Position numbers and translations under genes: made by a program. From assembly GCA_030512335.1 (NCBI GenBank), contig JAULSU010000001.1, positions 7,626,001 to 7,690,000 on the forward strand: a DNA stretch of 64,000 nucleotides, given 5' to 3'. Positions 32,383 to 45,758 of this stretch are shown one piece after another. The stretch's first letter is position 1. Each line of letters starts with the position of its first letter. Source of the DNA: Immersiella caudata. Taxonomy: Eukaryota > Ascomycota > Sordariomycetes > Sordariales > Lasiosphaeriaceae. The notes beneath the pieces were generated by a model. The model ran no database searches. It worked only from the letters and a program-made list of their open reading frames with translations, and was not told the origin of the DNA.

Positions 32383-35300
32383 GCCAGACCGTCGCCGCGA
32401 TGCTTATCGGTGATTTTCGTTTTCGTGGTCGGCTTGGGTCCTGCTACATCACAGCACAACCACCATTCCTACTGTTCGGACAGACTGGACTTGGACAATC
32501 CCCGTCTCCCATCTCCATGCGGTTGACGACAGTGCCGCGGAGGCAGTAGAGGAGCGGCGGTTGGAAATGCTGGCAGAATTCGACGTAGACCAGATACTCT
32601 TTCCCGCAAGCTGGGCAGTCTGCGGTGATGTGCTCCGTGCACATTAAAATGGCCGGCTCAGGGTCGCCAACAGGGTATCAGGATGTCTGTGAGTGCGGCG
32701 GGCGACATGAGTTTCCCCGTGTGTGCATCGGCGCGCCGAGAGGTGATTTTGTTTCGTGATGTGCTGTTCCAATTTGCTGCTTGATATACTGCCTCTCGTC
32801 AGGTGTCTGTGGCTGTGGCTGGCCCGGAAGCAACAGGGTGTGGAACACCCAGTTTGTTGCGCCTGGGGCACGGAGTTGGGAACGGACGCTATAGGGGTGC
32901 GGGCCGGAGTCTAGCAACTCTTCCATGCGCCACAGAAGGAGTTTTGGAGAGGAGCGTAGGCTTGGCGTGGCCCTGTGTAAAGCCGACGTGTGGTGATGTT
33001 GGGGGACGGGGCATACCAAACCGGCAGGACTGGGGCCGCTATAGCGGACCGGGCAGCAGACACTCGCCACACTGCCTGGGTCTGCTTCTTCAAACGGTTC
33101 GGGAGCAGCCCTCGTCTTTGACGTTGTGGCAAAGGCTTAGCATGTTGACACGTAAGGGAGGTAGAGGTACCAGGAAGAGGGGGGGTGCTGGCGGGCAGGC
33201 CGGCAGACTCGAGGGCCATTTTGATTGCACAGGCGGACTGTGTGTGCAGCACTCGCTGGGGGCAGGGGAAACTCCCAGTCGGTTCTCGTTTTCGCTGGCA
33301 GCTGAGGTGCTCGAGGACCACCGCGCCGAAATGTGGTACCTGGGCCTTCGAAAGGGCAGGCTACCCGGAGCTTTTGCTCCCTGGCTCCTCTGATTGGCCA
33401 CTGCACCGCGCGGCGCTTGCCGCATGGTACATCCTCTCAACTCCAGGTCCCTCAGCACGCTTCTAGACTGCCGCCGCTCGCACGACAAGTCAATCCCGGC
33501 GTCCCGCTAACGTCCCGCCCAGGACGTCCAGGCTCACAAGGCCGAAGAATTGGGCTCGTGTTCCCCACTGATGCGGCGAATCTGAAGCCGAGCGCAGGGC
33601 GGGGGTGCCTACCCGCCCATCGGGACGGGTTTGTCGGCCGGGTTCGATGCCGCAAATCCTCACTCTTGTTTTCGTGAAGGCTGATAAACCTCAGCTTGTT
33701 TGGAACCGGCGATGGGGCTGACCGTTTATCCTTGCCGGTATCAACCGGGCCTGGAACCTTTGGTGTTGGTCGTTGGATGCCGAGGACGCGGCCCCGTCTG
33801 TCGTGCAATGCGTCAACGAGCTGACCGCCAAATCCGAGATGCTGAAGCGCGCGACATTGAGAAGCTGGCCCGAGAACATCGTCGGGCCGTTGGATGTCTC
33901 AGCTTTCGGCGTGCATAGCATCTCGCTATGGAGTGCTGAACTTCCTGTAATAGACGAGACTTTTCGTCCCCATTCCAGCGCAATCGATGCGTGCTGCGCT
34001 GTATCGGTAGCCCCTCTTCGACCATTGGGAGGCACACACTTTTCGCGTGATCGCAGAACCCCTCGGAGCCCCACTGCTGCGGGGCGGCCCTGCCCCGCTC
34101 GGCCCACATAGGGGTCCAAAGACCCAAGGAGGCAAGCGGGATGAACGCAAAACCGAGCTCCAATGAATCCCAACAACTCTCCCACGCAAGCGACCTTCAA
34201 GACACAGCCGAAGAGCGAAGCGTTATTATGCCACTGTGGAAGCCAACAATGAATAGCTTTCCGGCGGGACACGTCAGCTGGATGTTGTCGATCGACTCGT
34301 TACTATCACACGATACCTACGCACGCAGCAGCGATCTTCTCCCCGCATGGAAAAGATCGAGATCGCGCATCCCCGAGGCTCTGTGGCGGTCGTCACAGAC
34401 GTTGAACCGCCGAGAGCCTGCTCTCGGCAGAAGCGCAGGATCGCGGCTCCGCGGACTTTGCATATCGCTCAGACTAGGATCCCCATGCCTCCCTTACTGA
34501 CCTTTGGCGGGACAGAAAGGATGGAAACCAGAACCCCGTATCCTTCTATGGCCAGCCCCCGCAGAGTCTCATTGCCCACTTGGGCACTTCGCGCTCTACC
34601 AAAATGCCTGCCGTCCACACGATGCATGAAGTTGCAACATTGGCATCTGCGGGTCGGCACCGCCAGTGCTTGGCTGTCTGGATAGCACACGGCGTTGCGA
34701 GCATTCTCGAGTCGTTATCCCCAATCCAAGGTCGCGAGTCGTCGCAGACCCTCCGCACCACAGTCAACGTACACGCGATCCCGTCTCGGCGGAGAAGGCG
34801 CTGAGCCGAGCTAGTGCTGCGAGGTGCAACCCTTGGCTCTCAGCATCATCGCAGTGTGGGGGTCGAGTTGCGGCGGCTTTCGCTACCCTACGCCGCGGCC
34901 CTGCAGAACCTCGTCCAGCTCTGCCAGCCAGCCAGAGTCCGTTTGGAGTGCAGCGTTCAGCAACCCAACATCGAGGGCCCACAGGTCCAACTGCGCTGAG
35001 GTTTAGTGCGCCAACGGAGACGAAGACGAATCGGCTGCTGTCAGCATCCCGATGTGGGTCTGTCTTGTGTTTTTCATCGTCACCGGCGTCGAGTTGACGG
35101 CTCAGTGCTCTACTCTAGATCACCCAGCTCGGTGGGTAGAATTGTTCGCCATGCGAGTAATCCCGTGGTGGTCCGCGGCGCCTCATGCAACCAACCCCAG
35201 AACCAACACATTGGGCACCCTCTCCCCTTGTCGATCGTCTCCACCAGACTCGCAGGCGGCATTCTAGACCAAAAATGTTGGGATGTCAAGGACTGTCCCA

Positions 35301-37700
35301 TCCGCCACGCCTCACCGAATGCAGCCACGAGTTCTGTGCCGAATCCCTCTTAGCACATGCTATTCCTTCAAAATGCCATCCCAGACCCGAAGCTAGCTGC
35401 GAGAGGACCCCTCTACCCGAAGGGCTGGCGCTGCCAACCTTCGGCCCTCCCCGGAACACCGGGCCCCACTGAAACTGGGCTCCACGAACGCCGCCACTGA
35501 AAAGCTCTCAGGAAGGACGTTGCGCCAACTGAAGGCGATGAGGGCCATCGGCTTCGGCAGAACCGACATGATCACAAGATTGCACCACCAGGGACCGCTA
35601 GAATATCTCAACTTTTCGTTCTCAGGCTTTTGCCCGCTCGCTCTGATGATCCGCAGGGGTCGCCGGCGCCCGTGAATGGCGAACGCTCCAGGCGCCTGGT
35701 TCCTTCAGCCAACGTCAGGTTGTATTTCGCACGCACATTGGGTAGCTGGCGCTGTTCAGGCTCAGTTTCCCGATTGGTGAAGCTCCTCGCCGACACCGCC
35801 ACTCGCCACACCATTGCCGCCCAATGAAAGACCAGCCACGAGGGTCAAGCCACTTTTCTATCATTCCCGATCTGCAGAAATGGGCTGACGACGTTGCCAA
35901 GACTTGCAAGTTCCCTGTTCCCCTGCCCAGCGAACGTCAACATGACGGAGCAACTCCGCTATTCGCCACAGGGCTATCACTTCCCACCCGGTTTCGAACA
36001 CAACGCCAAGCTTCGAGATGGTTACAAATGCGCTTGCCAACCTTTAGGGCCTATGACCTTGGGCCGCCTCGCAAACGGCTGCGATCTACTGCTTTCCTAT
36101 TTCGAGCGCCTCGACACCAGGGGTAGTCTAGACGACGGCTTGTCCGAAAAGTTGGCCACTGGAAGAAAACCAGCAAAGATGAACAGCATCTTGCGTTTCT
36201 CAGCCGTCGGCCTTCACATGATGGATTGCGAATCACGAATGGCAATCTGCTGAGAAGTGGACCAAGGAATCTCTTGTCCACTCCGTCTTGGACCCGCATC
36301 ACTCTGACGGCTGGGCTCTCTGGCTCAGTCTCGAATGTTGCCCAATTAAAAGATCGCGCCACATGAAGCAGATGGCGCAGAAACCGGATCTAGTTACATG
36401 GCTGTTGTTGCTTCTGCATGTACGTGTACCACATATTCCCTGGAGCCAGGGGCGAGCGACCTTTTGTGCGCGTAGACAATAACGTGATCCTAACTCGAGC
36501 CTAAACCATAGACCGTGATGATGACCGTTCAAGAAGTTGGTTATTCCAGTCTTTGCGGAATTGCCCGCCATGAGAATCGCCAGAAGCATCTTGTTTTCTT
36601 CCCCAGCGTCACATTCGTACGCCACCCGCGCTTCCTAGGTACCGGCCATGACCTTACCGGTACTCCGCATCACGCCCCCCGCGGGTGGAGCAGGGTAAGG
36701 TATACAGAAGGTATCCAGAAGGTATCCAATTTGCTTACGCCAAGATTTGTTGGCCTTAGTTGTTTACATCGCCTTGTCGGACCAAGCTCCGGTACAATTC
36801 AGGGGGGGCGCCTGAAAATTGGACCTGCTGCTCTCCTCGAGTCACAGCTGGAAGAGCGGACATGCATAAAGGCACCGAACTCCGACGCCCAATACTATCA
36901 CTACCAACAATTAGATACCGCCTCTCTTGCAGTGGAAGGATCCGGTGAGATCTCGGGCGTCAAAGGAGAGACTCGCCGTCATTAGGCTCCGGTAGGATGC
37001 GCAGTCGGAACCGCTTTCGGCCCTGGCGGCAGCGACACGTCACGAACACTAAATATTGTCCCATACAGGCGCGTGAAGCAACAGAAACCAAGACGCTCAT
37101 AGCAGGCTCTCCTTTGAAACGGAAAGCCACGCGGGGCCATCCAGCGGGTACCTTTCCGAGGCCACGTGTAGGATCCGGTCGCCATGGGAAGCACCCGCGG
37201 GGCACGAGAAACCTTTCTGATGCAGGTTGGACGCTCAACATGCCCAGTGTGCCCAATCCAAACTCCGAGTCTTCGCGGAGTCGTCAGCAAAGCAGGACCA
37301 CTGTGCACCTATGATTACTGGATCCAGATAAGACATTGTATTTTCCTAAAGGGGCCATCATCAGTAGATGAGCGCTCGCACCTCGATGTCTGGGAGGCAG
37401 TCAGCTACGGTACCTCTTCGGTTCATCTGCTCGCGGCACCGGCAGTAGCGCATATCGGCGTTGAGGTTTGCCAAGCGCCGGTGGGCGGTCTCGGGTCTTA
37501 CAAACTACAAGCTGTCGTTTCTGGCCACTCTCCTTGTCAGGTAAGTGAACGGCAGATGTCTGACATCGATTTCCCTTACAAGCTTTTGTGGTTTCTGGTC
37601 AGGCGGTTATCGTCTCTCCTAATATGCGGACATAACTCTCGACCAATCCCCAACGCACCTCGGCGTCGCTGGTTCATCAAAGGATGAGGACCACATCGTC
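32383..37700. other. 5.3-kb region with no recognised gene
   Basis: Frames of up to about 190 codons overlap on both strands, with no domain, signal peptide or splice-consistent continuation. The best of a weak set is about 35941-36253 (+), which reads NMTEQLRYSPQGYHFPPGF onward and looks partly protein-like. I do not call it. A triplicated 11-bp unit lies at 36697-36729. Confidence 0.45.
36697..36729. repeat. 11-bp tandem repeat, 3 copies
   Basis: AAGGTATACAG, AAGGTATCCAG, AAGGTATCCAA: three adjacent units differing at one position each. Confidence 0.85.
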
Positions 37701-40328
37701 CTACAGAGAAATCAGCCGTGGCGCTCCTTGCGTTCTGTCAGGGAACCTTACCGAAGAGGAATAATCACCACCGTTGTTTGAGGGAGTTGGCGAGGGCTGC
37801 TCAGGAGGTTGAGTGACCATCGGGGCGTTGTTCACTTGCTCCCGCTTCTCCCGCCAACGAGCCCTCAGCTCATCTGATATTCCTTCCCAAGGCGCTAGAC
37901 TGCTGCTCATGCCCTCGCTTGCTGGCTTGGTGTTTTCCCAAAAGGTACTGCCCCGTTGCTGCGTTGTCGCCGCCGTAGCGACCCCGGATGAACCTACACC
38001 GTCTCCGGCCTCTGTTCTCTCAGGGCTTCCCTTGCTCGTACTCTCGTCACTCCAATTCTCGCCATCATCGCCATAATAGCCGGCCTCGATGTCTCTCGCG
38101 GTCGTCTTTCTCATCTCCTTCACATCCATCTCCTTTTCTCCCACACCTTCCTCCGTCGTCTTCTCTCCTGTCTTCTTCTCTCCCCCACTCTCCTCCGTCT
38201 TTGCCCCTTGCTTCTCCTCCCTCCCCTTCTCGTTCTCTTCAACCGCCTTCCTCCTCTCAAACTCCCTCAACCACCCCACGCAATAATCCCTATAGCACAA
38301 AAACTCCTTCAACACCCCAAACCACGCCGGCACTTCCCTATCTCTCCCCGTCCCATACATTCTCAACATCTTGTCTCTCGTTTCCGAAATAAGCTTGTCG
38401 ATCTGGGAAAGCTGCCTCTTGTAAACACCCATCACGGCATCCAGGTCGATCCTTCTATTCCTCCTCACACCCGCACTCTGAGTACTGTGGTTCGAGGGCG
38501 AGGAACTAACAGGGTACCAGTGCGTATGCTCCGGGCTATTCGCAAACCCCGCTAGAAAATCATCTGCTGAAGCCGAACCCTTCGCTGAAGAGTATGAAGG
38601 CAGGGGTAAATGCCGAGGGGACGGTGTGTACGGCGGAGGAGGGGTGTTGAAGAGGCGGAGGGAGGTGAGTTCGGAGGGGGAGAGTCGGAAGCCGAGTTGG
38701 CGCTCGAGGGTTGCGGTGGTTTCGAGGGAGCCGGAGGAGGGGGATGGGCGGGAGGTTGTAGCTAAGGTTGAGGGTTGGCTTTGGGCTTGAGCTTGGGAAG
38801 GGCCGGCTTGAGGTTGTCGGTTCTGCGGGGGGCACAACGTCCCTTGCGGTAGCTGATAGTGACCCCAAGGATGGTGTTGGGGTTGCTGAGGCGGATGAGG
38901 GTGCCCAGGGGCCGGTTGATGATGCTGTGGCATCTGGTTGGGGAAGGGTTGCTGATCCGGCGGGGAGTGGAAGCCCGCCTGGTCTTGTCGAAGGAGATGG
39001 TGATACACCCACATCTGCTGCTCGTGAAAGGAAGAGCCAGGACCGGTGTGGTGTTGCCAGGGCTGCGGCTGGCGAGTCGCTGGCAGTGGTTGCTGCGGCG
39101 TCACTTGGACAGAAGCAGGGTGAGACTGAGTTTGACGTTGATGAGGCGTCAGCTGTTGCCGGAGTTGACGTTGAGGGGGCGTCAGCTGCGGCCGCTGCAT
39201 CGCCTGGACCGGGGGAGGCTGCCGTTGAGGAGGCGTCCGTTGTTGCTGCTGCTGCATCACCTGAACAGGAATCGGCTGCTGGCATGGCACCGGCTGATAT
39301 TGCTGGTTCAACAGGTCTCGATGGATCCACTGTTGAGTCCGTGGCGGAGCAAGTCCGCCATATTGCTGAGCAAACATCGCGGGCTGGGCCTGCTGTCGCC
39401 ACTGTGGGGGAAAGCCAGCGACAACTCGTGGATCCACCGGTTGATGTGCAACCTGCTGAACCGACAGCCGATTCATAACTTCCTGGTGAAGTTGTCGTTG
39501 CTGCTCCAACATTGGGTTGACGTGCTGAAAGGCAGGCGGCGGTTGCCTCGTTGCTGCCGTCGGAGAGAGTCGCCACCTTAACACGGCCGGATCGGAGCGC
39601 ACTGGATCGGCTGGGTTCTTATCCGCGGGCCATGTAAGACGACCGATATTGACGAGACCCGGCCTGCTCCTTCTAGCCGGTGTTTCGGGTGCGGCGGCGC
39701 CGATTTGCTGCTCTGCGTGGGCTGGGTGATGGTAGACGGAAGACCGCTCGGGGGTGGTCTGGGCTGTTGCCTTGGTTGGCGGGGGAGCAGGGTGGAAAGG
39801 TTGCGACCGGGTGTGAGTAAACGTGGCGATGTTTCCAGGGCAGGATCTCACCGAGGAAACGGAGTGCGCCGAGCTACCAAAGGTGGCTCTAATCCTGTCT
39901 TGATTTATGTTGGCCTTCGTATCGGTAGCAGTGGGAGCGGTAGCTGGAGCCGGGTCCGGAACAGGGTCCGGAAAGGGCAAAAAAGGAGGCCGCTGCTTTT
40001 GGGTCGGGAGATTCTCCGGGCAGGAGATCATAGAATCGGGAGAGAGGTTCCGGTTGGTTGTCGTAGGTGCTGGGGCATCAACCGCGGTAGGACGAGCACT
40101 TGCCTGCGGCGGCTGTTGTCTACCAGCGCCGTCTTTCTCGGAGCGGGGCTCCACAGGAAGAGGCGGAAAGGACGACGGCCAGTCCTCGGTTCGGCGGTTA
40201 GGGGCAGTTCGCTTCGGCTGGTCGTTTCTGAGGGCTAGAGTTGTTAGAAAAATACCATCATATTAGAACTAGAACAGAAGCTTACCGCCAGCACGCTTCA
40301 CGACCGCAGCATATGATAGCCCGCCCAT
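37701..40328 (-). CDS. large Gln/Pro-rich fungal protein of unknown function
   Basis: Minus-strand exons 40328-40286 and 40234-37701, 51-nt intron (GTAAGC...CTAACAACTCTAG), giving 858 residues. The N-terminus MGGLSYAAVVKRAGALRNDQ is followed by a long disordered region. About 240-530 is dominated by Gln, Pro and His with repeats of the TPPQRQ/TPHQRQ type. About 620-690 is the only part that looks folded: LDAVMGVYKRQLSQIDKLIS, then PAWFGVLKEFLCYRDYCVGW. A Glu/Lys-rich run follows to about 750, then a Ser/Thr/Pro tail. No family is recognised. Such composition is common in fungal transcription or RNA-granule proteins, but that is only an analogy. Long open frames on the opposite strand here are shadows of the Gln/Pro codons. 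Confidence 0.7.
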
Positions 40329-41581
40329 GCTGGCGATGCTAAAACGCAGTCAATAGCGCAGAGACGATACGCAAAACCGGCACGTAACCCAAAAGCAAGC
40401 AGAATCTGCGCCTGTCAGAAGCCCCGCGGAAAAACAGAAAAGAAGATGCTCTGGCTTGCAGAAGCGAAAATGGAAAGATTTGCGAGGACTTGTACAACGC
40501 CGAAAGACGCAGGTGGCGCGGGCCTATACAGGTGAATTCGCGCGTTGATTCTGGTGTGAAGGAAAAGCGCGAACGGCGGGGGAAGTGCGAAATGTTTCCA
40601 AAGAAGAAAAGCCAGGCAACTGGTTCTCCGTTAGATATACACGTCTGGTGAATACCTGAGGACGTGGATGCCTTAAACCACGAGATCCGCAAGGGTGCTG
40701 GTATCGGATGATCTGGAATTTGAAAGTGGTGAATGGCCTCGCTCCCCAACAATCTCCACCGGGGTTGAAAGCCCTTCACTGCCGCCCAGGCCTAAGCCAC
40801 AAAACAGTCTTCATGGCAATATTGGCGAAGTTTGGCGCTTTAGTCATAGCGAATGCACACACGAGAGTGACGATACGGCCGTCGGAGAAGTTGACAGACA
40901 CAGTGGCTAACTCACATGACCTTTGGGTGGTTGGGATGAGAATAAACGGGTTCGCTAGTTAGTAGTAGCTTAGCTTCGTGTTGCTAAGCCAGGCCACTCC
41001 TTTGCCAACAAGCGAGGACAAGCGAGCGTGAAGTTTCTGTCCTCTTCGTTAATGGTAGTCACTTGTGTCCTTTGATGTTTCACGGACAATGGTGGCGAGA
41101 TGGCAGCACGAACGGCTCAAAGCTGGCAAACAATGGAGAAGATGGGAACCTGACTGACCCGATGTCAATGACCGCTACTCCAGCATGCTTGGATGAACCA
41201 TGATGATATCCAACAGCGAAACAAAGCAGCACACAATCATAGCCAAATGCACCAACAAATGATCCAAGTCAGATGCTTACGAAGATAAAAAGGGTATCCC
41301 ATTAGAGTCATTCATGGCGAGGCGACCAGCTTGCGACTGTCCAACGCACAGCTGCCTCTCGTCGCGTCAAGGGGCGCCCAGGTTGGGTGTGATCAAATGT
41401 CTTCAATCTCCCCGAAATGCAAAAAAAGTGTAGTACAAAATTAGTACAGCCCAACCCGTCGACCACAGTCTGTCTAGATGCCCGAGATCATCACTCCCAA
41501 ATGTCCAAGTCATAAGAAATAATAAAATTCATCGCTGGCCAGTATCGCTCCAAAATTCCAACACTTCACGCGACTCCACTC
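40329..41581. other. intergenic: Gln/Pro-rich gene promoter and GH16 gene 3' UTR
   Basis: No gene supported. The right end (about 41400-41580) should be the GH16 3' UTR. Confidence 0.45.
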
Positions 41582-43360
41582 TCACCTGTAGCCGCCGTTG
41601 CCGCTGTTGCCCCAGTAGCCCTGCCCTCCTTGGTTGCCCGGATTCCCGTAGCTACCAGGCTGGGCGTAACCGCCGCGCCCATCGTGGTTGTTGTGACCGG
41701 GGCCGTATCCGGGGCTGGCTGTGTGACTTCTTGGGGGCATGCTTTGCATCGGAGACGGGCTGTTTGTTCGCTGGGGACCACCGAACTGGGGCTGTTGCGG
41801 GCCTGGAGGGGCGCGCATCTGGGCGTTGGGGCTCGAGAAGCTGCGTGGACCAGGCTGATACTGCCGGGAAGCGCCAACACCCATGGGCGAAGGCATCGGG
41901 GCGGCATGGTTGATGCTTGGGATGGAGGCGGCGGAGTGGCTGGTCGACGGGCGGTCCGAGTACGGCGGGTCATTGAACGGGTTGCCAGGAGTTACCGGCG
42001 TGCCAACACGGGGAGACTGGGCGCCATCTCTGAGCAGAGGCATAGGACTGCGCATCGCACCTGTGGCAGTAGCACCGGCGGCAGCGCCACCTCCAATAGC
42101 CGCAGCTCTCTGCCACTTCTCGTTGTTCTCCGCCGGGGAAGCGGGGACGCTGTAGCTGTTCTGGTCTGTGAGGCCATCGCGGCGCATCTCCTTAGCGTTG
42201 TACTCGGTAGCCTGATCGGTGAAGGCATCGGGGTTGATGCCAGCCTTCCGGAATCCTTCCATCTCCTTGCGCTCTTCTTCAGCCTTTGCCTCTGCAAGCT
42301 TGGCCTCGCGAGAGCCGCGGCGACGTTGCCGAATGCAATAGAAGAGGAGAGCGGCCAGAAGCAGACCACCCGCGGCGGCGGAGCCGGCGTAGATGGCGGT
42401 CTTGGACGTTTGAGGCAGCGCCTCAAACTTCTCCGAGATGCTTGGCTCCGGCGCCTTGGGGGGAGCCTCGATCACCTCCTTGACGGTTGAGTTGCCGCTG
42501 CGGACTGAGTTAGCATCGTCATGTCTCCACCAGGCAGAGGGAAACGCTTACGCGAGGATTTGGATGCTCTCCCACGAACCAGTCTTGTCACCATACACGT
42601 ACTCCTTTCCAGTACTGTAATCGGTAACCTGAGCGCTCTTGACGGAAAACTGGAAAGGTCCCTTGCTGTAGTCGGTGTCTCCGCCAGCCCACTCACGGGT
42701 ACCTTTAGGCAGCGTGGGGTCGCCGCCGGCCCAGATGCCAATCGACAAACGCATGGGGGTCTGCGGGTAGAACTTGGGGTTGTCCTTGTACAGGACGGTC
42801 CTGGCTTTGGCGCTGTCGATGTAGAAGTCCAGAACGTCCTTCGTCCAAATGATGGTGTAGTTGTGGTAGCCACCGGTGACACCGTTGGGAACGATGTGGT
42901 CGCCGCCGTTGCGGAAGTCGGGCTCGCCCTTGCCGAAGTAGTTGCTGAAAACATGGGTGTCGTTACCACCCTTGAACTCCCAGTCGATCTCGTCAAGGTT
43001 GTCGCTGAGATACATGACGGAGCTGATAATTCCGGTACCCGGCGACGCTTTCATGATAATCTCGGTACGGCCCCAGAAGAAGTAGAACTTGGAGCGGATC
43101 GTGGGGCAGTCGCCTTGCTTCTTGATGGTGAAGATGGCGCCCTGCTGAGGGTCGTACTGCATCGGGCTGACGATGGTATCCCAAGTCCCGGCCTTTGGCG
43201 TCTGATTGAAGTTGAAGTTGACGTCCATGCCGAGCGCGGGGTTCGGCGGGCAAGTCTTGTTCATCGGGAAGCAGTCGGTCGTGACCTGTGCGGCAACATT
43301 CTGGAAGACCGTCGACGCCAGCAGCGCGACGGCCGGGACGAATGACTGTGGAAGCAACAT
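41582..43360 (-). CDS. Crh-like GH16 cell-wall transglycosylase with TM anchor
   Basis: Minus-strand exons 43360-42552 and 42497-41582, 54-nt intron, giving 574 residues. A signal peptide covers about 1-25. The GH16 (GH16_18) domain has the catalytic motif DEIDWEF at 123-129 (E124 nucleophile, D126, E128 acid/base) in SSVMYLSDNLDEIDWEF, preceded by FYFFWGRTEIIMKASPGTGI. Later come YHNYTIIWTKDVLDFYID and PMRLSIGIWAGGDP. Unlike yeast Crh1/Crh2, no GPI signal is seen. Instead one membrane helix (about 304-325, GGLLLAALLFYCI then RQRRR) leads into a disordered Gly/Pro/Asn-rich cytosolic tail of about 250 residues. Crh enzymes join chitin to beta-glucan in the wall. Confidence 0.93.
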
Positions 43361-45758
43361 GGTTGCTGAATGTTGTGTATGTAGGTAGAGTTTATCGTGC
43401 GAATGAGGGGCTGCGCGTCGCTGTTGCGCGGTATCGATTGCGGCTGTCCGAATCGAGGTTTAGAGTTGCATGCTGGTGATCCTTCGATGCTGAGAGAATG
43501 TCGCGGCTTCGTCCTCGCGAAGCTCGTAAAATGTATTGGAAACAGCGGCGGTCAAGATCAATTGACGGGCCAAAAAGAACGGAACTGTTGCGACGATGTA
43601 GAATCTGCGATCAGGGAGCGACTGTGGTGGTTAAGGAACGAAGGCCTCAACGCTCGAGGAGCTTTGGCTCTGGCTTGATGTTGTCTCGAGGAGGCAGCAT
43701 GCACGGCGAAGGAGGGCGGGAGGATTGGTGCTGGAAAAGTCAATTCGGTGCGGGAAGCTCAGGGGCAGCGCCAAAAACGGGATAGCCCGAAACGCGGTGT
43801 GGCACCTTCCCCTGTTCCTCAACGATTCTGAGCGTTCTGATTGACGGAACCTGGTGGCTCTGTTCTTGGCAAGCTTGGCGGGTAAAAGCCCAATTTAGGT
43901 TGCCGATCAGGAACGGAATCTTGATTGCGCCACAAGAATTCCCTTATCAAACTCCAGTTGCACGTGGTGCCACAAGCAGTTCATCTGATGATGAAGCCCA
44001 TTCTTCGCCTCCAATGGTTCGCAAACCTCTACGGAGTGCTGCACCGCGTGTCCTCGCCACCGACCACGATACCTATCACAACGGCACGCGCGCTTGCGGG
44101 CTTGTTTTCGGGGGCGGTTTGGGTCGGCGCCCTTATCACTGCTGACGGGCTGCAGATGGGCGGATACGAAACAGAATGAAACCAAACATTTCTTCTGCGC
44201 CGTGTGCTCGACCTTCCGCACGGAAACCGGGAGCACTTGTCGATCGCAGGTCAAAACCGGGATGGAGATGATCCTTCTCGTGTTGTCTTTCTCACTAGAT
44301 CTTTTCCGAGCTCCAGGCAGCTCCAGCTTCTCGGGCTGTCCACCTTTCTGGGTGGTCGTCTTTACCAGCCACCTCACCATTTTATGCGACCGAGTGGCCA
44401 CTGCTTCCTCAAGCACGTTTTGCGCTTTTTTTTTTCTCCCCCTGGTGTTCTCATCCCATCCGCCACGACCCTGCAAGCTGCAGCATGTTGACCTGCAACC
44501 CAGCCTCCTCCTTGGCCACCACGACACAGTGATGCCTCGTTTAAGTCCTGAGCGTCTGACTTTGGGTCATCGATGCTCATCCGTGCTCGCGGGTCTACGG
44601 CGTGCCATGATCGGGCAGCTGGAGACTGACGAGGGGCTTCTGCAGCCGGGCAAGCGAGAGTCAATGCCCCGCACTTCCCCGCATCCCGGTTTCCTTCAAC
44701 TGTCAAGACCTCTGGTGCCTGCAAATGCTGTGTTTGTGTTTCGCAGCATCGCGAGCATCATTTCCTGGACAGGTCTTTTTTTACGGTGCCTGCGTCGATA
44801 TTGAGGGCTTGGAACAGTCTCAGGGCCGCAATTTTTTTTCTTAACACCCGCTGGCAAAGCTGGGAGGACTCAATCACCACGCAGCAGTGGATCAAGTGCA
44901 GCACCAGCGGCGCAGCCGTGGACATGTCTCGGACCTCTCTCAACATGGGTCCGCACACGTCACCAAGCGGTCCAGAACAGGCGTGGTGTTCGTTCCTTCA
45001 ACCCAAAACAAGACCCAATGAGACTCTCGCCGTCAATTCCATCCCGCTTCTGCGATAGTCCGACCATCGCCATGGTTCTCAATCGCCGTTTCGGGGGCTT
45101 GGACTGACAGGTTGCAATTGGCTGCCCTGCACTGCACAAATCGGCGCCACCTCACCGCGAATGTCACCCCTTCCCGGATTCTTCGCTGTGATGCCTGCCG
45201 CGCCAGGAGGGGTTGGCGGGCTGGGCTCCCCAATCGACTCCGGCGCCCAACCAGAGCCTCAAGGGAACACGATGCCGCATGCGCACCGGTCGGGGCTGAG
45301 CTGACCACCGAAGTCAATTCGCGCTCAGCGAGATCGCATTGCGTCGAGCCTGGAGGATCCAGGAATCCAACGGCGCTGCGTGTTGTCTGCGAAGAAGACA
45401 CGAGCGAGCCACTCCGGCCGGTCGCGGGCTTGCCCGTCGCAGCGAGAGCTAGCGACCGCGTTCTGCAGAGTCGTCCCGAACCCTGCCAGGGGTTCCCATT
45501 CGCCCTCGCTTGTCCGTGAGCATCTGTCGGCGGCCACGTCGGGGCTCTGCTCGGCGTGCAGCCCGCCCGCAGGGTAGGGCACCAATCGACCAGATCGATC
45601 CCACCAGGGCTCAGTCGCCGTTCACCTCTCGTCCGATGTCTCGATCTCTTCGTCTTTCTCACACGCTGCTTCCTCGAAACATGCCGGGCATGTTGTCAAC
45701 AGAATCCGCGTAATAGTCGTTCGCTTTTCCCTATTGTCTCCCCTCATGTCGCCACGCC
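43361..45758. other. 2.4-kb divergent intergenic region
   Basis: Between the starts of the GH16 gene (-) and the membrane-protein gene (+). Frames of 200-236 codons occur (for example 44094-44804 + and 45033-45662 -), but they are Ser/Arg/Pro-rich without domains, and I do not call them. T-runs lie at about 44427-44440 and 44830-44840. Confidence 0.45.

Noticed and set aside
33691..34272. 193-codon minus-strand frame in the 32.4-37.7 kb gap
   Set aside because: Heavily overlapped by equally long frames on both strands, with no recognisable protein features.
38560..39581. Long frames on both strands (236-338 codons)
   Set aside because: Shadows of the Gln/Pro-rich gene at 37701-40328. Composition is only repeats of its codons in other frames.
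43900..45060. Overlapping 200+ codon frames upstream of the membrane protein
   Set aside because: Ser/Arg/Pro-rich with no domain, and they conflict with each other. Treated as leader or promoter DNA.
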